Of a stretch of DNA of 64,000 nt, positions 16,856 to 25,480 are shown piece after piece. The stretch covers positions 62,001 through 126,000 of the forward strand of contig JBCCDA010000001.1 of NCBI GenBank assembly GCA_039033215.1, written 5' to 3'. The translations under genes and the position numbers were made by a program. The DNA comes from Thermohalobaculum sp039033215 (lineage in GTDB: Bacteria > Pseudomonadota > Alphaproteobacteria > Rhodobacterales > Rhodobacteraceae). Numbering within the stretch: position 1 is the first letter of the stretch; each line of letters opens with the position of its first letter. The notes below the pieces were generated by a model. The model was not told the DNA's origin. It did no database searches and was given only the letters and a program-made list of their open reading frames with translations.

Positions 16856-17782
16856 TCAACGCATTCCGTAGTAGAGCGCTTGAACATGCTGGGCCTCGGC
16901 AAAGAACAGCCAGCGCAGCGCCATGGCGCCGGCCACGTGGCAGAACACGGCAAGCAGCAGGAACACGCCGGCGAGGCCGAGCGGCAGGAAGCCCCAGGCG
17001 AGCAGAGCCAACATGATAGGCACCAGAAAGCCGAGAAGAGCACCGAAGCGGCGCAGCTTGAAGGCCTGCTTTCGCCCGACCTCGAAGGCCATCTCCTTCA
17101 GCAGATAGTTCGATCCGGTATGCGGTGGCTCGAGCTGGCGCACGCGCCCCAGCCCGGTCAGACCGGTGGCCGTTTCCATCGTGGATCCATCGTGCCCACG
17201 GGGGGCTCCTGCGGCCTGCGTCTGCCACCAGACGACGGTCCCGGCCGCGCCGACCAGCCAGAGCAGGACATAGCCCGTGGGGACGTCCAGTCCGACCAGC
17301 GCCTTGATCGCACTGCCAGCCAGGACGCCGCCCGACATCATCATCGCGATGAAGAGATGCGGCGTCGGGGTCGCCGACCACCGAGGCACAGTACGAAGCT
17401 GCGCGTAGATCATCGCCGTCGCATAGACCGTCGCGCCCGCCAGCGCCGCGGCCACCCAGCCAAGCGGCGCGATGCGCAGATCCAGCAGCAGCCAGAGCGC
17501 CAGGTAAATCGTGAACGTCACCTTCGCCGCAACCATCAGGCATGCCTCGCGGCTCAGCCAGGATGACCGCCACTGGCTGAACGCCCGCCAGGCGCGGTCG
17601 GGGCGCGCGAGGTGGCCGACCGACATGGCCCCGCCGATCCCAGCGACCGCCAGTGCCAGCGGCCCGGCGATCCAGCCGAAGAGATGGCTCTCGGAGCCCA
17701 GACCCAGCCCCATCCAGGCAATGATCCCGAGGCCAAGGCCAGACAGCACGGTAAAGATGATCAGGGACGGTGCGGGATGCAT
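16856..17782 (-). CDS. soeC: Sulfite dehydrogenase membrane anchor subunit (DmsC/SoeC family)
   Basis: A 308-residue integral membrane protein with about eight helices, beginning MHPAPSLIIFTVLSGLGLG, a start typical of DmsC-family anchors. It would hold the SoeAB dimer on the cytoplasmic face and pass electrons to quinone. The start codon overlaps the soeB stop by one base (TGATG), which ties it to that operon. DmsC anchors of DMSO reductase are alike, but the partner SoeA has no twin-arginine signal, which favours the cytoplasm-facing sulfite dehydrogenase. Confidence 0.85.
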   Translation of the reverse strand: MHPAPSLIIFTVLSGLGLGIIAWMGLGLGSESHLFGWIAGPLALAVAGIGGAMSVGHLARPDRAWRAFSQWRSSWLSREACLMVAAKVTFTIYLALWLLLDLRIAPLGWVAAALAGATVYATAMIYAQLRTVPRWSATPTPHLFIAMMMSGGVLAGSAIKALVGLDVPTGYVLLWLVGAAGTVVWWQTQAAGAPRGHDGSTMETATGLTGLGRVRQLEPPHTGSNYLLKEMAFEVGRKQAFKLRRFGALLGFLVPIMLALLAWGFLPLGLAGVFLLLAVFCHVAGAMALRWLFFAEAQHVQALYYGMR

Positions 17783-18522
17783 CAGATCTTCTCCAACGCG
17801 CGGTCGAGCCAGCCCAGGAACCCGGTCGTCTCGGGCTCGGCCAGCTTCGCCAGATCGGGACCAGGCGCGCGGTCCTTGGGGCGCGGGGGCAGGTACTTGT
17901 TGACGGGCTTGGTGTTCTGTTCAGGCATCAGGTCCAGGCCACCGCGCTCGGCCACCAACTGGCTTACATCCGAGTCCGGATCGCCGAGATCCCCGAAGTG
18001 CCTTGCTCCCGCAGGGCAAGAACGCACGCATGACGGTACCCGATCTATCTCGGGGATGTTCTCGTTGTAGATCCGGTCGACGCAAAGCGTGCACTTCTTC
18101 ATGACGCCCGCAGCGGCATCCAGTTCCCGCGCCCCATAGGGGCAGGCCCAGGCGCAGAGGCCGCAGCCCATGCAATGATCCTCGTTGACCAGCACGATCC
18201 CGTCCTCGACCCGTTTGTAGGAGGCGCCGGTCGGACAGACGGTGACGCAGGGCGCGTCTTCGCAGTGGAGGCACGACCGTGGGAAGTGGATGATCTGCGC
18301 GGGCGCGTCCGAGATTTCGGGTTGCACCTCGTAGGTGTGGATCCGGTTGAGCCACGTGCCCGTGGGATCCGAGCCATAGGGATCCTGGTCACTCAGCGGC
18401 GCGCCGTAGCCGCCGGTGTTCCACTCCTTGCAGCTCACCGCGCAGGCGTGGCAGCCGACACAGATGTCGAGGTCGATCACGAGCCCCAGCTTCTTGTCGG
18501 TCTTTTCGGGAAGGGTGGTCAT
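17782..18522 (-). CDS. soeB: Sulfite dehydrogenase iron-sulfur subunit (SoeB)
   Basis: A 246-residue ferredoxin-like subunit with four cysteine clusters: CVGCHACAVSC, CLHCEDAPCVTVCP, CMGCGLCAWACP and CTLCVDR with CVRSCPAGA, enough for four [4Fe-4S] clusters. It relays electrons from the molybdenum subunit SoeA to the membrane anchor SoeC. ATG at 18522 is chosen because GAGGA lies seven bases upstream; an upstream in-frame start at 18558 would overlap the small gene before it. It follows an 86-codon gene by ten bases. Confidence 0.9.
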   Translation of the reverse strand: MTTLPEKTDKKLGLVIDLDICVGCHACAVSCKEWNTGGYGAPLSDQDPYGSDPTGTWLNRIHTYEVQPEISDAPAQIIHFPRSCLHCEDAPCVTVCPTGASYKRVEDGIVLVNEDHCMGCGLCAWACPYGARELDAAAGVMKKCTLCVDRIYNENIPEIDRVPSCVRSCPAGARHFGDLGDPDSDVSQLVAERGGLDLMPEQNTKPVNKYLPPRPKDRAPGPDLAKLAEPETTGFLGWLDRALEKI

Positions 18523-18532
18523 GATCCAGTCC

Positions 18533-18793
18533 TCAACATAGCACGGTGTTGGCGACAACCGAGCCGGCGAAGCCGCCTAGGACGGTCAGATAGTACCGCC
18601 AGAAAAGTTCTCGCGGAGCCTTCTCGTAGCCCCAGCCGCGTACCCAGTTGGTATGACGCAGCAAGAAGTGCAGACTGTACCAACTCGCGTCGAACATTGG
18701 GTCTCCGATCGATCGCAGATGCTCTCGGAAAACTCCGCGGGTTGCGCGTTCGGCGAGCATGCCGCCGAGCAGGAACGGCCCCAAGAAGGTCAC
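18533..18793 (-). CDS. Small hypothetical protein between soeA and soeB
   Basis: An 86-codon frame starting at GTG 18793 (or ATG 18760) and ending ten bases before soeB, in the same direction. It has a hydrophobic start (FLGPFLLGGMLAE), an aromatic-rich middle (WYSLHFLLRHTNWVRGWGY) and a hydrophobic end (YYLTVLGGFAGSVVANTVL), so it may be a small membrane or membrane-associated protein. I do not recognise it. Its position inside an otherwise compact enzyme operon argues for a real gene, but no strong ribosome site is seen, and a decayed fragment of a larger gene is also possible. Confidence 0.4.
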   Translation of the reverse strand: MTFLGPFLLGGMLAERATRGVFREHLRSIGDPMFDASWYSLHFLLRHTNWVRGWGYEKAPRELFWRYYLTVLGGFAGSVVANTVLC

Positions 18794-18877
18794 TATACAA
18801 AGCAGTGATCATCCCTCCGTTGTCTCGCTGCGCCAGCCATCGAGAGGTACCCTCACTCAGTTGCCCGATCTCTCGCA

Positions 18878-18928
18878 ATCTACACCGCAAATCCGATTTG
18901 ATAGATATTTGGGAGAGATCTACACCGC
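18878..18928. repeat. Direct repeat ATCTACACCGC, two copies 40 bp apart
   Basis: ATCTACACCGC occurs at 18878-18888 and again at 18918-18928, followed by two more TACACC cores at about 18936 and 18947. The stretch between is AT-rich compared with its surroundings. It lies in the gap between soeA and the small gene before soeB. It might be a regulator site for an internal promoter; no function is shown. Confidence 0.5.
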
Positions 18929-19003
18929 TCGGAGATACACCAGACATACACCGGTGCCGCCCAGGCGGCCTGCCTGCTGGTGAGGCTTGGCGGGCGGCCG
19001 GCA

Positions 19004-21856
19004 TCACCATCCTTCTCCGAAGGTGAGCTCGTCGCCGCCCTTGCCGACCGGCGATTTCTGTTCGCCCAGGCGGGGCTCGGAGGTCTCGCCGCCCTCGGCC
19101 TTCTCGATCTTCACGCGCAGGTCGTACCACGCGGCCTGGCCCGTCACAGGGTCCGAGTTCGACCACCGCAGGCCATCTCCCTTGGGCGGCAAAAGCTCGT
19201 GAATCAAATGGTTTAGCAGGAAGCCACGCTGTGCCTCCGGCGCACCGCGGTCCAGCGCCCAGGCGCCCTCGCGCTTGCCGATGGCGTTCCACGTCCACAT
19301 CGTCTTGGCGTTCAGCGCGTCCATCCGCGCGATCTTCACCTTGATCTTGCCGTGATGCGAGGAGACGTGGGCCCAGTCGCCCGTCTTCAGCCCGTGTTCG
19401 TCGCATATGGCGCCCGGTACATATAGCGGGTTTTCCCCATGGATCTGCCTCAGCCACGCATTCTGAGACCCCCATGCATGGTACATGGCCGCCGGACGCT
19501 GGGTGATCGCGTGATAGGGGAATTCGGATTGATCAACGCCCGATTGCTCGAACGGCTCCCACCAGACGGGCAGGGGGTCCATCGCCATTTTCAGGCGTTC
19601 TTTCAGATGGTTAGGTGGCTGGTGCTCGCCATGTCCCTCCGCCGCGAGCTGGAACTTGCGCAGGGGTTCGACATACATCTGGAAGACATACGGGAAGGGC
19701 TTGTCGAAGAAGCCCATCTCGACCGCCCAGTCCTGATAGCCCATGTTGAAGGGCCGCATGTAGAGCTTGTCTTCGGGGATATGCTCGATCCAGAAGCCGC
19801 CGTTCTCGATGTAGCGGTCGATCTGGTCGGGGTTCGGCGCCCCGCGCCCATGCTCGGTCCCGTCGCCGCGGAACCCGGCCAGCGGGCCCACCCCCGGCCG
19901 ACGCTGGTGGTTCACGATGTAGTCGGCATAATCTGCGTACTTCGGCGAGCCGTCGTCGTTGGTCAGCCCCGGCAGGCCCAGCTTGCCGCCCAGCTGGATG
20001 AGCGCGGACTGGAAGCACCGTACGTCACGTCCCTCGGCCTGGGTCTCGGGTTCAACCACCGGCCAGCGGATCGCATCGGCGACAGCGTTCGTCTCGCCAA
20101 TTGGGCGATCCAGCAGGCTGATGCAGTCGTGGCGTTCGAGGTACGTCGTGTCCGGGAGGATCAGATCTGCGTAGGCCACCATTTCCGACGAGTACGCGTC
20201 CGAGTAGATGATCTTCGGGATCTTGTATTCGCCGTCCTCGCGCTTGTCGGTCAGCATCTCCATGACCTGCGCGGTGTTCATGGACGAGTTCCAGGCCATG
20301 TTGGCCATGTACATGAAAAGACACGAGATTTCGTAGGGATCGCCGGCGTGCGCGTTCGAGATCACCATGTGCATCAGCCCGTGGGCCGACATCGGGTTTT
20401 CCCATGTGAACGCCTTGTCGATCCGGTTCGGGGTGCCGTTCTCATCGATCGCGAGATCGGAGGGCTCGCGCACAAAACCCAGATGCGGGCCGCCCAGCGG
20501 TGCGTTCGGCGTGGTGAGCGAGTGCGGCACCGGATGCGCCTCGACCGGCTTGGGGTAGGGCGGTTTGAAGCGGAACCCGCCCGGGCGCTCGACCGTGCCG
20601 AGCAGTAGTTGCAGGAGGTGCAACGCACGGCACGTCTGGAACCCGTTCGAATGCGCCGAGATTCCGCGCATCGCGTGGAAGCTCACCGGGCGGCCGATGA
20701 CCTTGTCGTGTGTCTCGCCCCGGAAGTCGGTCCACTGGATCGGCATCTCGAACGCCTGATTGAAGGCGACATCCGCGATCTCGGCCGCCAGGGCCTGAAT
20801 ACGCTCGGCCGGAATACCAGTGGCTTCGGCCACCGCGTCGGGCGCATAGGCGGGGTCGAGGTACTTGGCCGCCATCAACTCGAACGACGGTTTGCAATCC
20901 TGACCGTCCGGGCCTTTGAAGTCGCCTTTCAGCGCAGGTTTGACGCCTGGAGCGTCGAAGGGGCGGAGTTGGCCGTTCGCCCCGTCCCAGACCTGGGGCT
21001 TTCCATCGGCGTCTCGCACGAACAACCCGAAGGTCTCGCCGGGCGTGCGGTCCACCAGCCATGGCGCGTTGGACCAGCGGGAGAGATACTCGACATCCAC
21101 CTGGCCCGACCGGAGCAACTCGTGGCAAAGCGCCAGGATGAACAACCCGTCGGTGCCGGGGGTGATGCCGACCCATTCGTCGGCCACTGCGTTGTAGCCC
21201 GTGCGCACAGGGTTCACGCCGATGACGCGCCCTCCCGCGGTCTTCAGCTTGCCGATGCCCATCTTGATCGGGTTAGAGTCATGGTCTTCCGCGACACCGA
21301 AGACCATGAAGAGCTTGGTCTTTTCCCAATCGGGGCTTCCAAACTCCCAGAACGCGCCGCCGAGCGTGTAGATCCCAGCCGCTGCCATGTTCACCGAACA
21401 AAATCCGCCATGCGCGGCATAGTTGGGCGTGCCGAACTGTTGCGCCCACCAGGACGTCAACGACTGCGATTGATCGCGGCCCGTGAAGAAGGCCAGCTTC
21501 TTGGGGTCCTCTCTGAGCGGCCCCAACCACTCGGCAGCCTTGTCCAGCGCCTCGTCCCACGAGATTTCCTTGAATTCGCCTGATCCGCGCTCGCCAGTAC
21601 GCAGCAGCGGTTTCATCAGCCGCGCCGGGCTGTAATGCTGCATGATCCCCGCGGAGCCCTTGGCGCACAGAACCCCCTTGTTCACAGGGTGATCCCTGTT
21701 GCCCTCGATGTAGCTGACAATCGGCGCACCGTTTGCGCCATGACGGACATGAACGTTGATCCCGCACCGACAGGCGCACATGTAGCAAGTCGTGCGGCGT
21801 ACCTCGTCCGAGACATGCGGAGAAGTATCGAGCACCGGTTCCGATCCGTCCGCCAT
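19004..21856 (-). CDS. soeA: Sulfite dehydrogenase molybdopterin subunit (SoeA-like, DMSO reductase superfamily)
   Basis: A 950-residue molybdopterin oxidoreductase. Near the N-terminus it has the cluster motif CYMCACRCG followed about 30 residues later by GVLCAKGSAG, binding one [4Fe-4S] cluster, then the Mo-bisPGD domains (for example FTGRDQSQSLTSWWAQQFG) and a molydopterin dinucleotide-binding C-terminal domain. There is no twin-arginine signal, consistent with cytoplasmic SoeA, which oxidises sulfite to sulfate, for example sulfite from taurine, DMSP-linked or thiosulfate metabolism in roseobacters. The start ATG 21856 has AAGGA nine bases upstream. The alternative is another DMSO-reductase-family enzyme such as a polysulfide or tetrathionate reductase, but the three-subunit set and the sequence around the cluster favour Soe. 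Confidence 0.85.
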   Translation of the reverse strand: MADGSEPVLDTSPHVSDEVRRTTCYMCACRCGINVHVRHGANGAPIVSYIEGNRDHPVNKGVLCAKGSAGIMQHYSPARLMKPLLRTGERGSGEFKEISWDEALDKAAEWLGPLREDPKKLAFFTGRDQSQSLTSWWAQQFGTPNYAAHGGFCSVNMAAAGIYTLGGAFWEFGSPDWEKTKLFMVFGVAEDHDSNPIKMGIGKLKTAGGRVIGVNPVRTGYNAVADEWVGITPGTDGLFILALCHELLRSGQVDVEYLSRWSNAPWLVDRTPGETFGLFVRDADGKPQVWDGANGQLRPFDAPGVKPALKGDFKGPDGQDCKPSFELMAAKYLDPAYAPDAVAEATGIPAERIQALAAEIADVAFNQAFEMPIQWTDFRGETHDKVIGRPVSFHAMRGISAHSNGFQTCRALHLLQLLLGTVERPGGFRFKPPYPKPVEAHPVPHSLTTPNAPLGGPHLGFVREPSDLAIDENGTPNRIDKAFTWENPMSAHGLMHMVISNAHAGDPYEISCLFMYMANMAWNSSMNTAQVMEMLTDKREDGEYKIPKIIYSDAYSSEMVAYADLILPDTTYLERHDCISLLDRPIGETNAVADAIRWPVVEPETQAEGRDVRCFQSALIQLGGKLGLPGLTNDDGSPKYADYADYIVNHQRRPGVGPLAGFRGDGTEHGRGAPNPDQIDRYIENGGFWIEHIPEDKLYMRPFNMGYQDWAVEMGFFDKPFPYVFQMYVEPLRKFQLAAEGHGEHQPPNHLKERLKMAMDPLPVWWEPFEQSGVDQSEFPYHAITQRPAAMYHAWGSQNAWLRQIHGENPLYVPGAICDEHGLKTGDWAHVSSHHGKIKVKIARMDALNAKTMWTWNAIGKREGAWALDRGAPEAQRGFLLNHLIHELLPPKGDGLRWSNSDPVTGQAAWYDLRVKIEKAEGGETSEPRLGEQKSPVGKGGDELTFGEGW

Positions 21857-21948
21857 ACCGTCTTGTCCTTCCACGCCTCGCCGACATCTCGTCGTAACCG
21901 ATGGCCTGAGTTTGACAAGGGCGCACCGGGAAATCCGGGTCCAGTAAC

Positions 21949-21983
21949 GAATTGTCGGTGGCACCAGTCGGGGAATTGTCGGT
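21949..21983. promoter_or_regulatory. Direct repeat GAATTGTCGGT x2 in the divergent soeA promoter region
   Basis: GAATTGTCGGT is found at 21949-21959 and 21973-21983, start to start 24 bases. The pair sits between soeA (left, minus) and the DUF1045-like gene (right, plus), about 95 bases upstream of the soeA start. Spacing near two helical turns suits a pair of regulator half-sites. No regulator gene adjoins it, so the assignment is inference. Confidence 0.4.
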
Positions 21984-22071
21984 TCCTTTACGACGATGTG
22001 GCATTTCGCACAGCATCGCGTCCAGTTTGGTGGAACGGTCGATTCGGGTGGATGTCTGCTAAGGGCCAGAA

Positions 22072-22713
22072 ATGCTTTCCGAGTTTAAATCCTACGCGGT
22101 TGGATGGGTGCCGTCTGCCGGGACGCAGCTGAGCGAGTTTGCCTGCCATGCAAGGTTCTGCAAACCGTTCCAATTGACCCCCGGGACGGACTTGCATGCG
22201 ATTGAGCAGCGGCTTGAAGAGTTTGCCGCGGACGCCGAGCCTGTGCATCTGCCGCGGCTGACACTGCGGGCAATGGGCAACGGCCTCTACCTGAGACCTT
22301 CGCGCCGCGCTCCCGAGGCGTATCGTCTGATGGCGGAGACACAGTTGGCGATGTTCCCGTCCATGGGACAGTGGCCATCGGAGACACCGCGCAACCTTGC
22401 GCTGCGGGTCGGTACCCTGACCGGGACTCGCGCCGACATTGCAACGATGAAGCGCCTCGACATTCAGCTCGAAGCGGCCCTACGGCGCGCGCCGGTCATT
22501 GAGGACCTCGCATTGCTGGGGGATCTTTCCTGCGGACGTGGCTGGCAACTAATTGAGCGATATCCTTTGATTGGGTCGTCCACAAGCCGAGTGGCACCCG
22601 ACACAATGACGTGCCTCGGACCGCCCCTGCTGATGCTTACCGGACTCGGTGTTGCTGCGGAGCCTACGGCGGGTTCACCGAACATGCTGGATAGCGCAAG
22701 TCCGACGCACTAG
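22072..22713 (+). CDS. DUF1045-like protein, diverged (possibly inactive 2H phosphoesterase relative)
   Basis: A 213-residue protein. The part KPFQLTPGTDLHAIEQRLEE followed by a PVHLPRLTL stretch and GNGLYLRPS resembles DUF1045 proteins of phosphonate metabolism loci, which are two-histidine phosphoesterase relatives. In that family I would expect HGTLK just before the KPF region and a second FHLTL motif late in the protein. Here the first reads CHARFCKPF and the second is not visible, so both catalytic histidine motifs seem lost. Base composition is more AT-rich than its neighbours. It may be an isolated degenerate gene: no phn genes are next to it. Start ATG 22072 is weakly supported. Confidence 0.55.
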   Translation: MLSEFKSYAVGWVPSAGTQLSEFACHARFCKPFQLTPGTDLHAIEQRLEEFAADAEPVHLPRLTLRAMGNGLYLRPSRRAPEAYRLMAETQLAMFPSMGQWPSETPRNLALRVGTLTGTRADIATMKRLDIQLEAALRRAPVIEDLALLGDLSCGRGWQLIERYPLIGSSTSRVAPDTMTCLGPPLLMLTGLGVAAEPTAGSPNMLDSASPTH

Positions 22714-22740
22714 GGTCGCGGCGAACCGAAGGGAGAGTCG

Positions 22741-23196
22741 ATGACCTGGAATGTCTATCTGAGCGGTGAAATTCACACCGATTGGCGCGAAACGATCGAA
22801 GCCGGCGCGCGTGCAGCTGGGCTGGACGTCGCCTTCACAGCACCGGTGACCGACCACAGCGCCTCCGATGATTGCGGCGTCACCATTCTGGGTGCCGAGG
22901 ACAACAAGTTCTGGCATGACCGCAAAGGGGCGGGTGTCAATGCCATCCGCACCAGGACGCTGATCGAGAAGGCGGATGTCGTGGTCGTGCGGTTTGGCGA
23001 CAAGTACAAGCAGTGGAACGCGGCCTTCGATGCGGGTTATGCCGCCGCGCTGGGCAAGAGCGTGATCATCCAGCACATGCCGGAGCACGCACACGCGCTC
23101 AAGGAAGTCGACGAAGCAGCGCAGGCCGTAGCAGAGACACCCGAACAGGTTATCCACATTCTCAGCTACTGTCTGACCGGGAAACTTCCCGGCTAA
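22741..23196 (+). CDS. YtoQ family protein
   Basis: A 151-residue protein matching the YtoQ family over its full length: it begins MTWNVYLSGEIHTDWR, has DHSASDDCG in the middle and FGDKYKQWNAAFDAGYAAAL later. The fold is thought to be nucleoside 2-deoxyribosyltransferase-like, but the biochemical role is unknown. AAGGGAGAG lies just upstream of the ATG at 22741. The 3' end overlaps the convergent Nudix gene by 35 bases. Confidence 0.88.
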   Translation: MTWNVYLSGEIHTDWRETIEAGARAAGLDVAFTAPVTDHSASDDCGVTILGAEDNKFWHDRKGAGVNAIRTRTLIEKADVVVVRFGDKYKQWNAAFDAGYAAALGKSVIIQHMPEHAHALKEVDEAAQAVAETPEQVIHILSYCLTGKLPG

Positions 23197-23635
23197 AGTT
23201 CTCTGCAATCTCGATCAGATCCGGCAGGTCTATCAGTTGACGCGCTTCCTCCAGCGTAGCGAACCGCCGTGTGCGCTGGTCGGCCTCGGGCCAGACGTCG
23301 AGGACCTCGTCGATCGGCAAGGGGTAGATGGAAACTTCGACTGTCCAAAGCGCGGGTGGGCGAACCTTTAGGCTTTTGTAGCTGCCAATCGACGTCGTTG
23401 CCGCGGTTCCGATGATGCCGGCCTCCTCCAACGCCTCTTGCTCCGCCGCTTCAGGCGCGGTCATCCCAGGATCGATCGCCCCTTTTGGAAAGACCCACCG
23501 ACCAGTTCGGCGGGACGTTACCAGGACAATCCTGATGGGATTGCTGTCGGGCTGGTAGGCCAGGACACCGGCTTGTGGCTCGATCCATGTCAGCGGGGTC
23601 AACCCGCTGAGGTCGTCGGGGTCAGCCGCGGTCAC
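23162..23635 (-). CDS. Nudix hydrolase with altered Nudix box
   Basis: A 157-residue protein with the Nudix fold. The box reads KGAIDPGMTAPEAAEQEAL followed by EEAG. The core EExG glutamates that bind the metal are present, but the usual Glu after the first G segment is Met and the Arg of the RE pair is Gln. This resembles a subgroup of alphaproteobacterial Nudix proteins whose substrates (nucleoside diphosphate derivatives or diphosphoinositol-like compounds) are not established. Its start overlaps the stop of the ChaC gene by four bases, so the two are coupled. Confidence 0.83.
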   Translation of the reverse strand: MTAADPDDLSGLTPLTWIEPQAGVLAYQPDSNPIRIVLVTSRRTGRWVFPKGAIDPGMTAPEAAEQEALEEAGIIGTAATTSIGSYKSLKVRPPALWTVEVSIYPLPIDEVLDVWPEADQRTRRFATLEEARQLIDLPDLIEIAENFSREVSRSDSS

Positions 23636-24189
23636 GCGTCTGCGCGGTGTCTGATGCGGGCCGCGATGTCGATGAGAACGGGGTCCGGAATTCCCATTTC
23701 CTCAAGGTGCTCCATGGTGTTGTGGAGATACTCGGCGTTCGGCCCGGAGGGCCCGACGGCATCTGCGATGATCCGCGATTGTTCGTCCGCGTCCAACCCG
23801 CCAGCATATTGCTGGTGCGATCGATCGACAACGTAGCACAGCGCTTCGGGGCGTTCCCCCTGGCCAGGACCCTGGCAGAGCAGTTCGACCGGGTAACGCG
23901 TCTCGAAATAGGCGTATGACACCAGTTCACGCTCGACCAAGTAGTCGCGAACGATGCGGTCTTTCGTGGGACAAACCCTGAATGCGACGCCGGTGCAGCT
24001 CTCCCCTGGCGCCCAGTCCAGACCCAGCACCAGACCTGGTTTCTCCGGCGTGCCGCGGTAATGCCGGGATCTCAAAGCAAAACGGCGCGCGAAGTTGTCC
24101 AGCCGGGCGATTCGCCGCTCGACATAGTCGAACCCTGGGTTCCAGATCAGCGAGCCGTAGCCGAAGACCCAAAGATCACCGCGTTGCAT
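23632..24189 (-). CDS. ChaC-like gamma-glutamylcyclotransferase
   Basis: A 185-residue protein with the glycine-rich substrate loop VFGYGSLIW at the start and the acidic region LVERELVSYAYFE, which contains the catalytic Glu typical of ChaC. Such enzymes split glutathione into 5-oxoproline and Cys-Gly in the cytoplasm. Length fits the family. It is followed by the Nudix gene with a four-base overlap. A DUF2125 gene is divergent, 65 bases away. Confidence 0.9.
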   Translation of the reverse strand: MQRGDLWVFGYGSLIWNPGFDYVERRIARLDNFARRFALRSRHYRGTPEKPGLVLGLDWAPGESCTGVAFRVCPTKDRIVRDYLVERELVSYAYFETRYPVELLCQGPGQGERPEALCYVVDRSHQQYAGGLDADEQSRIIADAVGPSGPNAEYLHNTMEHLEEMGIPDPVLIDIAARIRHRADA

Positions 24190-24254
24190 GATGCCTCCTG
24201 CGCACGTATGCCCCGCTTATCAACTCGAAGGGCGCGGGCGCAAGGAGGCACGGG

Positions 24255-25280
24255 ATGTCGCGGGCGTGGAAATGGCTCGCCGGGGGCGTGATCGCCGTGG
24301 TGCTTGGTTGGAGCGCCTGGTGGGTCCTGGGCGCACGTGGTCAGGAAGCCGGGCTCGAGACCTGGTTGGATGCGCAGCAGGCGCGCGGCTGGCAGGCCGA
24401 GGCGGGATCGATTGCTGTTTCTGGTTATCCGCTGGACTTCCGCATCGACGTGGAGGACCTGGCGCTGGCCGACCCGAACACCGGGTGGGCCTGGTCTGCG
24501 CCGGGTTGGATTGCCGAGAGCCGCGCCTACAGCCCGACCAGGGTCGCTGTCAGCTGGCCAACAGAGCAGGTTATCTCGACCCCGGAAGGCCGGGCCACTG
24601 TCACCTCGGTCCGCCTTGCATCGCTCGTCGATCTGCGTCCGGGCCAGTCGATGGAGCTGCGTGAGGCGGCAACAGAGATGGACAATCTCCGGATCCAGGG
24701 CGCCAACGGATGGGAGGCGCGGGCCGCTGCGGTCCGAATGAATGTTGCCGAACGGCCCGAGGACCTGGGTCCCGTGCACGCCTACGATATCCGGTTGACC
24801 GCCCAGACATTGAAGTTGCCGCAGCAGATTGTTGAGCAGATTGACCCCACGGGCTGGCTGCGACCGTCGATCGACCAACTGACGGTGCTGGGCCATGCCG
24901 CTTTCGACGATCCGCTTGACAGGCTGACGGTCGAACAGGGCCGCATGGCCTTGCGTGCCGCCACCATTCGGGAAGCTGGTTTCCAGTGGGGCGACATGCG
25001 GTTGGTCATAAAGGGGGCCTTCGAGGTCGACGATGCGGGCTATCCGGTCGGTGATGTGCGGATCGAAGCCGAGGAGTGGCGTCAGATGATCCGTCTTGCT
25101 GTCAGCTCGGATGTCATCGATCGGGGTACGGCACAGCAGGTGACCCGGGCCGTCGAGTTTGTAACGGCGCTCACGGGCTCTGGCGACAAGCTTTCGCTCA
25201 GCCTTGGCCTTTCTGGCGGAAAGCTGCGGATCGGACCTTTTGCGATCGCAGATGCCCCGCGAGTGGCGCCCCCGAGGTGA
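24255..25280 (+). CDS. DUF2125 domain-containing membrane-anchored protein
   Basis: A 341-residue protein with one N-terminal membrane helix (WLAGGVIAVVLGWSAWWVLG) followed by a beta-rich periplasmic part, the build of DUF2125 proteins of alphaproteobacteria. The family has no proven function; the domain resembles AsmA/YdgA-like periplasmic proteins. GGAGGCACGGG is close upstream of the ATG. Nothing in the context gives a specific role. Confidence 0.85.
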   Translation: MSRAWKWLAGGVIAVVLGWSAWWVLGARGQEAGLETWLDAQQARGWQAEAGSIAVSGYPLDFRIDVEDLALADPNTGWAWSAPGWIAESRAYSPTRVAVSWPTEQVISTPEGRATVTSVRLASLVDLRPGQSMELREAATEMDNLRIQGANGWEARAAAVRMNVAERPEDLGPVHAYDIRLTAQTLKLPQQIVEQIDPTGWLRPSIDQLTVLGHAAFDDPLDRLTVEQGRMALRAATIREAGFQWGDMRLVIKGAFEVDDAGYPVGDVRIEAEEWRQMIRLAVSSDVIDRGTAQQVTRAVEFVTALTGSGDKLSLSLGLSGGKLRIGPFAIADAPRVAPPR

Positions 25281-25480
25281 GCGGATCTAGCCGTTCCAGG
25301 ATCCGTCAAAGACTGTCCCACCATGGTCTGCGGCAATGTTGGCCGAACCCAGCCGACCCGTCGCCTTCTGCCGTCTTCGAACAAGCCCATGATCAACACT
25401 TTCAGTCTTGGCGTTATCAGGACTTGGCGTGGGCGGAGAGTCCGCCGTACAAGCGCAGGTAGAAGTCGACGGAGTGCAGA

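Noticed and set aside
25287..25396. Minus-strand frame ending ADHGGTVFDGSWNG in the gap before the FAD monooxygenase
   Set aside because: Looks peptide-like but has no start signal near and its extended frame runs through the opposite coding gene; not enough support.
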